A model generated the notes under the pieces. That model saw only the letters and a program-made list of their open reading frames with translations. It searched no databases and had not been told where the DNA came from. Made by a program: the position numbers and the translations under genes. A stretch of DNA of 64,000 nt from Marinoscillum sp040218045 (GTDB lineage: Bacteria; Bacteroidota; Bacteroidia; Cytophagales; Cyclobacteriaceae): the NCBI GenBank assembly GCA_040218045.1, contig JAVJQA010000024.1, positions 186,001 through 250,000 on the forward strand, written 5' to 3'. This document shows positions 48,273-57,076 of the stretch, piece by piece; position 1 is the stretch's first letter, and every line of letters starts with the position of its first letter.

Positions 48273-49532
48273 ATGAAAAGAAATATTAATATATACCGAT
48301 TGCTGCTACCGTTGGTAGTGGTGAGCATGTTCTGGCTTACTTCATGTGAAGATGAAGACGGGGTGCCATTAGAAGAACCTAATGGTGCGCCTTCTATAAG
48401 CTACATCAGAGTGACTAATCCTGAGCAAAGTGATTCGTTGCTTGTAAGAGCTGAATTGGGTGCAGGAATCGTGATTATGGGTGAAAACCTTGGTGGCACA
48501 AGAGAAGTATGGTTTAATGACCGACAGGCCAATATTACCCCGTCATGGGTAACAAATCATACGATTATCGTATCCGTGCCAAGTGTAGCTCCACTGAATG
48601 TGACCAATGAGCTGTATCTGGTCGATGATCATTTGGATACCTTGGCTTTTTCGTTTGAAGTGACTATTCCGGCACCGGAAATCTACAGTGCTGTAAACGA
48701 ATGGCCACAAGATGGTGAGGCACTGGTCCTCAACGGAGACTACTTTTTTGATGTAACTCCCGTCACTGTGGATTTTGCTGGCGGAGGGCAAGTAGAAGCT
48801 ACTGTAGTTGACCAGAATACACTGGTTGTACCAGTACCAGTAGGAGCTACAGAAGGTGCGGTTACCGTAACTACCAATTTTGGTTCGGCTACTTCTACAT
48901 TTCATGTATGGGATTCACGAAACATCGTTTTGAATTTTGATGATCTGGTAGCCAATGGATGGAGAATCGGGATGACCGACAATACCGATGGCCCAATAGA
49001 TGGTAACTACCTGATTGTAGGTGGAAATATCGGAGCCAATGAGCGTGATGAAGGACCGGGCGCTCCTTCTCAATCCTCCAAGGTAATGGAGTACTGGGGT
49101 GGTAGTGATCCAAATAGAGACTCTAATTTTTATCCATATTACCCGAATTCTTATCAGGAGTATGTGATGAAGTTTGAAGCCAAAATCAATACATGGTACG
49201 GAGGGTTTTTAAACTTCTGTCTTGCACCGCCAACGCATACTGGCAGCAATCAGGAAATCTGGAGTAACAGTATCAATGCACGTGCTATTTGGGGACCATG
49301 GCAGTCCGCTGGAGAAGAGGTTTCCACTGATGGTAAATGGATCACCGTAGTGATTCCGATGACCGAATTCCAATACTTTATTGATGCACCGGATGCTATC
49401 GTGTATACACCGGGACAGAAATTTATTGAAACAGCCGCGGGTTCACTAAGCACCTGGATCATTGGTTCACCGGAAAATGACGGTAACTACGTCGAATTAT
49501 ATATCGATAATATTCGATTTGTTCAACCTTAA
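48273..49532 (+). CDS. Surface glycan-binding lipoprotein (SGBP-B-like)
   Basis: The start at 48273 lies ten bases after the SusD stop and gives a lipoprotein leader (LLPLVVVSMFWLTSC); an ATG at 48252 would overlap SusD. About 419 residues: two IPT/TIG-type Ig-like modules (GAGIVIMGENLGGTREVWF; ALVLNGDYFFDVTPVTVDF) and a C-terminal beta-sandwich (about 225-419) rich in tryptophan (GWRIGMTDNTDGP, NTWYGGFLNFCLAPP). This resembles the C-terminal domain of xyloglucan SGBP-B proteins. It binds polysaccharide at the surface for the adjacent SusCD pair. Confidence 0.85.
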   Translation: MKRNINIYRLLLPLVVVSMFWLTSCEDEDGVPLEEPNGAPSISYIRVTNPEQSDSLLVRAELGAGIVIMGENLGGTREVWFNDRQANITPSWVTNHTIIVSVPSVAPLNVTNELYLVDDHLDTLAFSFEVTIPAPEIYSAVNEWPQDGEALVLNGDYFFDVTPVTVDFAGGGQVEATVVDQNTLVVPVPVGATEGAVTVTTNFGSATSTFHVWDSRNIVLNFDDLVANGWRIGMTDNTDGPIDGNYLIVGGNIGANERDEGPGAPSQSSKVMEYWGGSDPNRDSNFYPYYPNSYQEYVMKFEAKINTWYGGFLNFCLAPPTHTGSNQEIWSNSINARAIWGPWQSAGEEVSTDGKWITVVIPMTEFQYFIDAPDAIVYTPGQKFIETAAGSLSTWIIGSPENDGNYVELYIDNIRFVQP

Positions 49533-49546
49533 TTAAGCAGTGAGAT

Positions 49547-51589
49547 ATGAAAAATATATTTAGATATAGTTATCAGGGGATTGCCACATTAGTTGTGGTG
49601 TTCTCCCTGATATTTGCCACAGCCTGCGAAGAGGATGAAATGGGAACCTCTGAGGTTGAACTGTTGAGCTTTGGGCCAGCAGGTGTTAAGCATGGAGATG
49701 ATATTATCTTTATAGGAACTAACCTGGATAAAATTTCCTCCGTGGTGTTCAGACCTTCTGTGGAAATCTCAAAAGATGCATTTTCTAGTCAGAGTGCTAC
49801 ACAGATCAAATTGACGGTACCACCGTCAGCGGAAGCTGGATTTGTTATTCTAAAAACGAATGCGGGTGATAGTTTGCAAACTAAAACCATGCTCAACTTC
49901 GAAGTACCGGTTGTCTTAAATAGTGTTACAGCCAAAGCAAAACCTGGGACAAATATCACTATAACAGGTGATAAGTTGAACTGGATTGAAACTGTAACCT
50001 TTCCTTCGGATTTGACTGTGACCAAAGATGACTTTGTAAGTCAATCACTAACTGAGTTGGTTGTGGAAGTTCCAATGGAAGCACAGTCCGGGTTTTTGAT
50101 TTTCTCCTCTGGGGGAACAGAACCATTGACGTTTGCTACGGAAGAACAGCTTGAGGTAACCCTTCCTACAGTTAGTGGATTGAGCCCCGCGTCTATTCGG
50201 CATACAAGTGATTTGACTATTGAAGGAACCGATCTTGATTTGGTAACGGAAGCGATCTTTGCCGATGGCGTTTCAATCTTGAGGTCAGAGTTTAAGAGTC
50301 AGTCTGCATCATCGATAGTGGTAAATGTACCCGCTACAGTTGTTAAAGGTGCGATTACTTTGAAGCAAGCTTCACCAGTTGACGTGGCTACGGAAGAACT
50401 AACTATTATACTTCCTACAGTAAGTACGTTAACTCCTTCTCCGGCAAAGCCAGGTGTGGATGTGATGGTGATCACAGGTTCTGATTTAGATTTGATAGCA
50501 GAGTTAGTGTTACCTGGAGCTGGATCCATTTCCACCTTTTTGACACATAATGCAACGGAAATTTCTTTTAATATTCCGGAAGCCGCTTCTCAAGGAGCTA
50601 TTAACTATGTAACTATTCATGGTTATGGAGCTGCACTTGAAGGAGCACTATTGAAATTACCTCCAACAGGTGGTTTCCCTACGCTTGATTACTACATCTA
50701 CAATGATGGACTTCAAAATGGCTGGGAAGCCTGGGGTGGCTGGGGTCATGTCAGCCAGGACTATAACAATGATGAAAACCCTGCTAACGGAGATTTAGCA
50801 ATCAAAACGGTATTCAATGATGCATATGGTGCGATGCAAATCCATAATTCTGGTGCTGCCAATGTATTTAATGGATACAATTACCTTGTATTCTATGTGT
50901 ACGTACAGGGAGAGGAATCTGATATCATTGCTCAGATTGACAACAATGGTGACTTTTATCCCGCACATTTCGTAGGTGATAAATGGCATCAGATCGTGGT
51001 GCCTTTGGCAGATCTTGCTGGTTCTGATAATGTCAGTGAACTCCGTATTAAAAACAACAATGGAGATGCCGCTACTAACAATACGACTGTCTTCATAGAT
51101 GAAATAGGTCTTACTGTAGATGAGCCACTTGGACTGCTTCCAGACATCATTACTTTTATATACAATGACGCTGTAAGCTCACCATTTGGTGGCGGTGGTG
51201 GCTGGGGTGGATCCACCACAGATTTTACAAATCAAGAGAACCCACGTGGTGGTGAGGCTGCCATAAAAGCTACCTATGCAGGAGGCTGGGGTGGAGCTGC
51301 TCAGTTTGGCGCATGGGGTAATTCTCCATTGTCCACTGCCGGAATGACACATTTAGCATTCTCAATTTATGGTGCAGATATTACTGATGGAGCTAATATT
51401 CAAGTTAACTTAATACCTACTGAAGGAGGCACTTCCGCTTCTAAACAGGTATCGATGAAAGCCAATGGATGGGTTGATGTTGAAATTCCGCTTTCAGACT
51501 TTAACAACCCTGCTAGTATTTTCGAATTACAGTTTCAAGATACTGACTGGGCCGGAACCGTCTTTATAGACCATATTGGACTGAAATAG
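49547..51589 (+). CDS. Surface lipoprotein with IPT/TIG repeats and two tandem C-terminal beta-sandwich domains
   Basis: A 680-residue lipoprotein (leader ending in FATAC). Four IPT/TIG repeats run to about residue 375 (AGVKHGDDIIFIGTNLDKIS, AKPGTNITITGDKLNWIETV, RHTSDLTIEGTDLDLVTEAI, AKPGVDVMVITGSDLDLIAE). Two similar ~150-residue domains follow (about 378-524 and 525-680). Each starts with a YNDG/YNDA turn and a glycine-tryptophan-rich patch (WEAWGGWGHVSQ; GGGGGWGGSTTDF), has a ValPL/IPLSDF strand, and ends with VFIDEIGL or VFIDHIGL. The second-domain motifs look like a family of glycan-binding modules. The tandem pair is unusual for an SGBP. It ends the SusCD operon, before a strong terminator. 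Confidence 0.8.
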   Translation: MKNIFRYSYQGIATLVVVFSLIFATACEEDEMGTSEVELLSFGPAGVKHGDDIIFIGTNLDKISSVVFRPSVEISKDAFSSQSATQIKLTVPPSAEAGFVILKTNAGDSLQTKTMLNFEVPVVLNSVTAKAKPGTNITITGDKLNWIETVTFPSDLTVTKDDFVSQSLTELVVEVPMEAQSGFLIFSSGGTEPLTFATEEQLEVTLPTVSGLSPASIRHTSDLTIEGTDLDLVTEAIFADGVSILRSEFKSQSASSIVVNVPATVVKGAITLKQASPVDVATEELTIILPTVSTLTPSPAKPGVDVMVITGSDLDLIAELVLPGAGSISTFLTHNATEISFNIPEAASQGAINYVTIHGYGAALEGALLKLPPTGGFPTLDYYIYNDGLQNGWEAWGGWGHVSQDYNNDENPANGDLAIKTVFNDAYGAMQIHNSGAANVFNGYNYLVFYVYVQGEESDIIAQIDNNGDFYPAHFVGDKWHQIVVPLADLAGSDNVSELRIKNNNGDAATNNTTVFIDEIGLTVDEPLGLLPDIITFIYNDAVSSPFGGGGGWGGSTTDFTNQENPRGGEAAIKATYAGGWGGAAQFGAWGNSPLSTAGMTHLAFSIYGADITDGANIQVNLIPTEGGTSASKQVSMKANGWVDVEIPLSDFNNPASIFELQFQDTDWAGTVFIDHIGLK

Positions 51590-51608
51590 TTTGTTGGGTT
51601 AATGTTTC

Positions 51609-51642
51609 AAACGGGTCGGTCAAGTGACCGACCCGTTTATTT
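51609..51642 (+). terminator. Strong terminator after the SusCD-SGBP operon
   Basis: A perfect 13-bp stem, AAACGGGTCGGTC (51609-51621) with GACCGACCCGTTT (51626-51638), around loop AAGT, followed by ATTTA. It lies 20 bp after the SGBP stop and separates the GH9 gene from the SusCD unit. Confidence 0.93.
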
Positions 51643-51731
51643 ACTCAAATTGTACAGTCTGGAGCCAATAGGTGTAATATTTTTTAAAAGATTGGATACT
51701 GTTTAGAAAGGTTAATCAGATCATGTTTGTA

Positions 51732-53483
51732 ATGAAAAAGATCTATCCCTCATTTGGATTATTAGTGATAGGTATCTGTGTTGTCATTTTAGGTCGTTGT
51801 GCTTTTGTGGATAAGAATAGTCATTCTGAAACCGCAATAAGGGTCAATCAGGTTGGTTTCTTTCCAATGGGAATGAAAACAGCTGCAATTGTTAGCCCTC
51901 TTGAGGAGTATTTTGAAATAAAGAATGCTCAGAATGAGTCCGTTTACAAAGGAACTGTCCTTTCATCTACAAATTGGGATCAATCTGGCGAGAATGTTGC
52001 AGTGCTGGATTTTTCTTCTTTCGAGGAGCCAGGTACTTTTTATATAGAAAGTGGAGGAGTAAAATCAAGCCATTTTAAAATTACCGAAAACCCATATCTT
52101 GAATTGATCAAAGCCAGTGCCAAGACCTTCTATTATAACAGGGCCACCACGCAGCTCGAAGAACAATATGCTGGTATTTACAAGAGACCTTTTTCTCATC
52201 CAGACACATCAGTGCTGGTGCATGCCTCTGCGGCAGGTGATTTCCTGAATGCTGGTACACCTATTTCCACTCCATATGGGTGGTATGACGCAGGAGACTT
52301 CAACAAATATGTCGTAAACTCCGGCATTACTACTTACACACTTCTGATCGCTTACGAACATTTTGATAATCTATTGGATACCCTGACATGGAATATTCCA
52401 GAGAGTACGAATGGACAGTCGGACTTATTGGATGAAATACTGTGGAATGTACGCTGGATGGAAACCATGCAGGACACACTGGATGGGGGTGTGTTTCATA
52501 AGACAACCACTGCCAATTTTGAAGGTTTTGTACGTGCCTCAGAGGCATCTTCTCAGCGCTTTGTTGTGAAGAAAGGGACAGCAGCCTCCTTGAATTTTGC
52601 AGCAGTAATGGCCAAGACTAGTACAATTATCCGAGCTACTAATCCCAAATATGCAGATAATCTTTTGAGAAGAGCAAAGGCAGCTTGGAAGTGGGCAATG
52701 GCCCACCCACAGGTTGTATTTAAAAACCCAGTATCCAATGATCCGGATTTTCCTTCAGTTAATACTGGTGAATACGGGGATAACCATTTCGAAGATGAAT
52801 TTTTTTGGGCAGCCTCAGAACTATATCTGGCAACATCTGATCTTTCCTATCTAGAGCATAAATCAATTGATCAGATTACAGATGCGAACGTTCCCAATTG
52901 GTCGAATGTAGAAACCCTGGCCTTGATTTCTCTTGCATCTAGTGATGCCAATACCTCATTAAAAAAGAAAGCATCAGATAAGTTGATGGTATTGGCCGAG
53001 AACTTACTCACTAAGTGGCGTGAGTCACCTTACCGAGTGACGATCGATCGCTTTCAATGGGGGAGTAATTCTGATGTAATGAATCAGAGTATTGTATTGA
53101 TCAATGCCTATAGGTTATTTGGTAATGTAGAATATTTGGAAGCTGCGCTTTCAGGCTTGGACTATGTGCTTGGTCGCAACGCCACCGGATATTGCTTTGT
53201 TACCGGTTTTGGTAACCTTTCACCAATGCGCATACACCACAGGCAGTCTGCTTCTGATGAAATTGATGAACCTATTCCCGGGTTTCTTGTAGGAGGGCCA
53301 AACCCAAGAAATATACACCAGGATTGTGGTGCTGATGATTACCCCAGTCAACTACCGGCAAAATGCTACGTGGACGAGGAGTGCAGTTATTCTACCAATG
53401 AAGTTGCAATTAACTGGAATGCACCATTGGTGTATGTCTCCGCAGCTGCACAGTCCCTCTATCAGGAACGGTTTAGTAAATAA
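51732..53483 (+). CDS. GH9 endo-beta-glucanase
   Basis: Start taken at ATG 51732 (KKIYPSFGLLVIGICVV); an ATG at 51723 adds three residues. A hydrophobic leader is followed by an N-terminal Ig-like CelD_N domain (RVNQVGFFPMGMKTAAIVSP) and a GH9 (alpha/alpha)6 barrel. Catalytic residues, numbered from 51723: base D192 in GWYDAGDFNKYVVNSG and acid E560 in YSTNEVAINWNAPLVY. The histidine motif is GFGNLSPMRIHHRQSASD. GH9 enzymes cut beta-1,4-glucan, glucomannan or xyloglucan backbones. The leader has LGRC, a poor lipobox, so membrane anchoring is uncertain. Its own terminator follows. Confidence 0.93.
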   Translation: MKKIYPSFGLLVIGICVVILGRCAFVDKNSHSETAIRVNQVGFFPMGMKTAAIVSPLEEYFEIKNAQNESVYKGTVLSSTNWDQSGENVAVLDFSSFEEPGTFYIESGGVKSSHFKITENPYLELIKASAKTFYYNRATTQLEEQYAGIYKRPFSHPDTSVLVHASAAGDFLNAGTPISTPYGWYDAGDFNKYVVNSGITTYTLLIAYEHFDNLLDTLTWNIPESTNGQSDLLDEILWNVRWMETMQDTLDGGVFHKTTTANFEGFVRASEASSQRFVVKKGTAASLNFAAVMAKTSTIIRATNPKYADNLLRRAKAAWKWAMAHPQVVFKNPVSNDPDFPSVNTGEYGDNHFEDEFFWAASELYLATSDLSYLEHKSIDQITDANVPNWSNVETLALISLASSDANTSLKKKASDKLMVLAENLLTKWRESPYRVTIDRFQWGSNSDVMNQSIVLINAYRLFGNVEYLEAALSGLDYVLGRNATGYCFVTGFGNLSPMRIHHRQSASDEIDEPIPGFLVGGPNPRNIHQDCGADDYPSQLPAKCYVDEECSYSTNEVAINWNAPLVYVSAAAQSLYQERFSK

Positions 53484-53513
53484 GATTTAGAATTCTCTTC
53501 ATTTAGTTTGGGG

Positions 53514-53542
53514 GGCTCATTGGTGACAGTGGGCCTTTTTTT
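53514..53542 (+). terminator. Terminator after the GH9 gene
   Basis: GGCTCA (53514-53519) pairs with TGGGCC (53530-53535), with one G-U pair, around a 10-nt loop and ends in seven T. Confidence 0.75.
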
Positions 53543-53590
53543 AATGTAACCATTGGTTGATTTTAAGGAAAGTTCCTTTAACATTTTAAC

Positions 53591-54085
53591 CTAATACCCC
53601 ACAAAAAAGCCTTGTTTTCCAAGAAAAATCAAAGTGATTAGAACCAGCACTAAAAACAAGTGCGGAATAAAAGTAACTCCGCCGGCTTTTTTAATTTTTC
53701 TGTTCGTTTCTTCCTCTGATAGATTTTGATCTAGAATCTTATTGATTTTTTTATCTGCCTGTCTTACATATAGTCGATTACTAAATGAACCAATTATAAA
53801 CGCCCAGATAAACAATGAAATGCGATTTATTACAGTTTCTGTTGACAATGAGGCATTGATAAGATTAAAGATTATTTGTTCAACTATTACCTCAAGAAAT
53901 AAAAGCACGACCACCACAAAAATGGAGCTATACATTTTGCGGTAAAGCATCCAGAAAAGCCCAAAGAGGAAGGCAAAGAGATTAAAAACCAACGATTTTC
54001 CAGTGTCATAATCTTTGACTACACCGAGGTAGTAAGTGGCTTTTTTGCCGAAATAGAGACGATAATGTTCTTCAGTATGGAGCAT
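53591..54085 (-). CDS. DUF2628-type membrane protein
   Basis: A 164-residue protein with the DUF2628 hallmark FNLFAFLFGLFWMLYRKMY and further hydrophobic segments (SIFVVVVLLFLEVIVEQI, ISLFIWAFIIGSFSNRLYV, FIPHLFLVLVLITLIFLG). Function unknown. Its ATG is five bases after the stop of the Nudix-type regulator gene, so the two are co-transcribed and may be controlled by the same galactose-linked operator (inference). Confidence 0.78.
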   Translation of the reverse strand: MLHTEEHYRLYFGKKATYYLGVVKDYDTGKSLVFNLFAFLFGLFWMLYRKMYSSIFVVVVLLFLEVIVEQIIFNLINASLSTETVINRISLFIWAFIIGSFSNRLYVRQADKKINKILDQNLSEEETNRKIKKAGGVTFIPHLFLVLVLITLIFLGKQGFFVGY

Positions 54086-54090
54086 AGTGA

Positions 54091-54783
54091 TTATACACTT
54101 AAATCCAGGTGGTAACCCTGCTCATTGAGCTCTTCATATTTTTCTGTGTTAAAGCGATAGACAAAAGCTCCCTTCTTTGAGGTGGATTTATCCTTTTTAT
54201 CAGTCTTGATCAAAAGGTTGGTTGAAAGGATTTTCTTCCTGAAATTACGATCGTCAATAGACTTACCGTAGATGGCGTCATACAATTGCTTCAGTTGAGG
54301 AAGGGTAAATTCCTCCGGTAGTAATTCAAACCCTATGGGATGGGTTTTTGCATTCTCTACAAGCTTGGAGACTCCAAGCCTGACCATTTCTCCATGATCT
54401 AGAACCAGGTCAGGCAACTCATCCAAACCAAACCAACTGGCACCATGTGAGTTCGCAATATCTCGGTGCAGGTCGTCCAATTTGACCAAACTCCAATACA
54501 AAACTGAAACTACCCGACCTCCGGGATCTCGATCCGCCTTCCCATAAGCAGTGAGTTGTTCTAAAAAAACATTTGTAAGTCCAGTGAATTTTTCCAGGAC
54601 CCTTTCCGCTGCGTCCGACAAGTTTTCATTTTCATTGACCAATCCTCCGATCAAAGACCATTCTCCAGCAAATGGCTCAACTTTACGTTGGAACAGCAAT
54701 ATTTTTAAATTATTCTCTACAGTATCATATCCAAAAACCAACGAGTCGATGGATACCCACATTTTTGGGTGGTTATAAGTCAT
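54091..54783 (-). CDS. Nudix-fold transcriptional regulator, probable galactose regulator
   Basis: A 230-residue paralogue of the xylose regulator at 13220, with an N-terminal Nudix-fold domain and a C-terminal winged helix (PIGFELLPEEFTLPQLKQLY, NFRKKILSTNLL). The Nudix box starts G47-x5-E53-x7-R61 but the catalytic core reads R-V-L-E-K-F, lacking the REUxEE glutamates, so it is likely a sugar-sensing regulator without hydrolase activity. It is divergent from galK with an 84-bp gap containing a site that recurs upstream of the ECF sigma gene. The assignment to galactose rests on context only. Confidence 0.78.
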   Translation of the reverse strand: MTYNHPKMWVSIDSLVFGYDTVENNLKILLFQRKVEPFAGEWSLIGGLVNENENLSDAAERVLEKFTGLTNVFLEQLTAYGKADRDPGGRVVSVLYWSLVKLDDLHRDIANSHGASWFGLDELPDLVLDHGEMVRLGVSKLVENAKTHPIGFELLPEEFTLPQLKQLYDAIYGKSIDDRNFRKKILSTNLLIKTDKKDKSTSKKGAFVYRFNTEKYEELNEQGYHLDLSV

Positions 54784-54819
54784 AGCCCCAAAAATAAGGT
54801 TTTGTATTAATTAAAATAA

Positions 54820-54837
54820 ACGTTAAGTTTACGCTTA
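54820..54837. promoter_or_regulatory. Candidate operator between the Nudix regulator and galK
   Basis: The site reads ACGTTAAGTTTACGCTTA, and the partly overlapping TAAAC-GTTAA-GTTTA (54817-54831) is an inverted repeat. Fifteen of the 18 positions recur, inverted, at 59396-59413. It ends 30 bp before the galK ATG in the shared divergent promoter region. Confidence 0.5.
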
Positions 54838-54867
54838 TAATCATTATACACTCCATAACCCAATTTG

Positions 54868-56034
54868 ATGAATCAAGAGATTCTAAGCAAAGTGGTGTCT
54901 GAGTACAAAAGATTGTTCTCCGATACACCAATCCTGGTGAAAGCACCTGGAAGAATTAACCTGATAGGTGAGCATACTGACTATAACAATGGGTTCGTGT
55001 TACCCGCGGCAGTAGAGCAAAGCATTTATATTGCCATGGGCAAGTCTACAGACCCTACGAAAAGCAAGCTGGTGTCTCTGGATATGAACGGTCAATTTGA
55101 GTTCGATATGACTTGCTTCAGCCCCATTAAGCCGAATACTTGGCAAAACTACATCCTGGGCGTGGTTGCCGAAATCAAAAAGATTGGCAGTGTCGATGGT
55201 TTCAATATGGTTTTTGCAGGGGATGTTCCACAAGGATCGGGTATGTCCTCTTCGGCGGCTTTAGAATGTGGTACCTGCTTTGCCCTTAATGAGCTTTTTG
55301 ATCTTGGGTTTGAAAAAGTTGAAATGGTAAAAATGTCTCAGAAGGCTGAGCACAATTTTGCCGGAGTGCTGTGTGGAATCATGGATCAGTTTGCCAGTAT
55401 GATGGGGGCAAAAGATCAGGCACTGCTCCTGGATTGTCAGTCTCTGGAATACAAGTACTTTCCAATAGAATTGGAGGATTATTCACTGATCCTTTGTAAT
55501 TCTAACGTGAGCCACAGTTTGGCTGATTCGGAATACAATGCCCGCCGCCAACAATGCGAAGCTGGAGTGTCGGTTTTGTGTCGACATTACCCAAATGTGC
55601 AATCACTCCGTGACGTGTCCATGGATCAGCTTTTGGCTCATCAAACCGAAATGTCAGAGGTGGTGTTCAAGCGCTGTGAATATGTGATCAAGGAGAATGA
55701 ACGTGTTATTACAATGACCTCTGCGATGGAGAAGTCCAATTTTCATGAGCTAGGCGAAATCCTGACCACTGCACAAGCCGGAATGAGGGATAACTATGAG
55801 ATTTCCTGTCCTGAAATTGATTTTATGGCAGATTTTGCAAATAGTAGATCTGATGTATTGGGAGCTCGTATGATGGGTGGCGGATTTGGAGGCTGTACCA
55901 TTAACCTTGTGAACAAGGGCTCTGAAGAGCTGTTCATTCAGGAGCTTTCTGTGGCTTATAAAAAGGAATTTGACAAGGAAATAACACCTATCAGGGTTCA
56001 AATAGCCGATGGCGTAGGATTGATCAAGCAATAA
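54868..56034 (+). CDS. galK: Galactokinase
   Basis: The ATG at 54868 is preferred over the TTG just before it. A 388-residue GHMP kinase that makes galactose 1-phosphate with ATP in the cytoplasm. Signatures are the galactokinase motif APGRINLIGEHTDYNNGFVL near the N-terminus, the ATP-loop GDVPQGSGMSSSAALE and the C-terminal GARMMGGGFGGCTINLV. It is the first gene of the Leloir operon; galT follows seven bases after its stop. Confidence 0.96.
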   Translation: MNQEILSKVVSEYKRLFSDTPILVKAPGRINLIGEHTDYNNGFVLPAAVEQSIYIAMGKSTDPTKSKLVSLDMNGQFEFDMTCFSPIKPNTWQNYILGVVAEIKKIGSVDGFNMVFAGDVPQGSGMSSSAALECGTCFALNELFDLGFEKVEMVKMSQKAEHNFAGVLCGIMDQFASMMGAKDQALLLDCQSLEYKYFPIELEDYSLILCNSNVSHSLADSEYNARRQQCEAGVSVLCRHYPNVQSLRDVSMDQLLAHQTEMSEVVFKRCEYVIKENERVITMTSAMEKSNFHELGEILTTAQAGMRDNYEISCPEIDFMADFANSRSDVLGARMMGGGFGGCTINLVNKGSEELFIQELSVAYKKEFDKEITPIRVQIADGVGLIKQ

Positions 56035-56041
56035 CTATTTC

Positions 56042-57076
56042 ATGAAAGATTTTGAGAAGCCGCACAAGCGGTACAACATCCTCACGGAAGAGTGGGTACT
56101 GGTGTCGCCACACAGGACAAAGAGGCCATGGCAAGGTAAAACCGAAGATCCGGAAAACACCACTAGACCATCATATGATCCGAAATGTTACCTCTGCCCG
56201 GGCAATGAGCGCATGGGTGGTGAGGTAAACCCAGACTATATGGAAACTTTTGTCTTCGACAATGACTTTGCAGCACTAATGGAAGATCAGGGTACGGCAG
56301 AGCACGTTGAAGGCTTGTTTAGGAGTGTAGAGGAGCGTGGCATGTCGCGAGTCATCTGCTTTTCCCCTGATCATTCACTGACCATGCCTGAAATGTCCGT
56401 GGAAGATTTGGTAAAAGTGGTAAGGATGTGGAAGGAGCAATTTCAGGAGCTTTCCGAGATAGATTATATCAGCAATGTCCAAATTTTTGAGAACAAAGGG
56501 CCAATTATGGGGTGTAGTAACCCACATCCTCACGGACAGATTTGGGCACAAAGTAGTATTCCAAATGAGATTTCGAAAAGGGTAGCAACTCAGGAGAAGT
56601 ATTTTGAAAATCACAATCGCTCGATGCTTTCAGATTACCTGCATCAGGAACTGGAGGTCAGAGAGCGAGTGATCTCAGAAAATGAACATTTCGTGGTATT
56701 GGTGCCATTTTGGGCCGTATGGCCCTATGAAACCATGATCCTGCCCAAACGGCATTTTCAGGCAATCACAGACATGACAAAAGCCGAAGAAAAGGCTTTT
56801 GCAGATATTCTTTCCATTATCACCATCAAGTATGACAACCTTTTCAAGTGCTCGTTTCCCTATTCAGCAGGGATGCAGCAGCGGCCGACAGATGGAAAAA
56901 ACTACGAAGGGTTTCATTTTCATTACTCATTTTACCCACCTTTGCTCAGGTCTGCCACAATTAAGAAATTTATGGTAGGTTACGAAATGTTTGCCAACCC
57001 TCAGCGTGATATTACTGCTGAAATGGCAGCAGCAACTTTGAAATCACTATCTGACATACACTATAAGAAACAATGA
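56042..57076 (+). CDS. galT: Galactose-1-phosphate uridylyltransferase
   Basis: A 344-residue HIT-superfamily enzyme that moves UMP from UDP-glucose to galactose 1-phosphate. The active-site HPH triad (H162-P-H164, nucleophile H164) is in GCSNPHPHGQIWA. A zinc-binding CYLCPGNERMGG segment lies near residue 50, and the second-half motifs VPFWAVWPYETMILPKRHF and GFHFHYSFYPPLLRS are present. Its stop overlaps the galE start (ATGA). Confidence 0.97.
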   Translation: MKDFEKPHKRYNILTEEWVLVSPHRTKRPWQGKTEDPENTTRPSYDPKCYLCPGNERMGGEVNPDYMETFVFDNDFAALMEDQGTAEHVEGLFRSVEERGMSRVICFSPDHSLTMPEMSVEDLVKVVRMWKEQFQELSEIDYISNVQIFENKGPIMGCSNPHPHGQIWAQSSIPNEISKRVATQEKYFENHNRSMLSDYLHQELEVRERVISENEHFVVLVPFWAVWPYETMILPKRHFQAITDMTKAEEKAFADILSIITIKYDNLFKCSFPYSAGMQQRPTDGKNYEGFHFHYSFYPPLLRSATIKKFMVGYEMFANPQRDITAEMAAATLKSLSDIHYKKQ

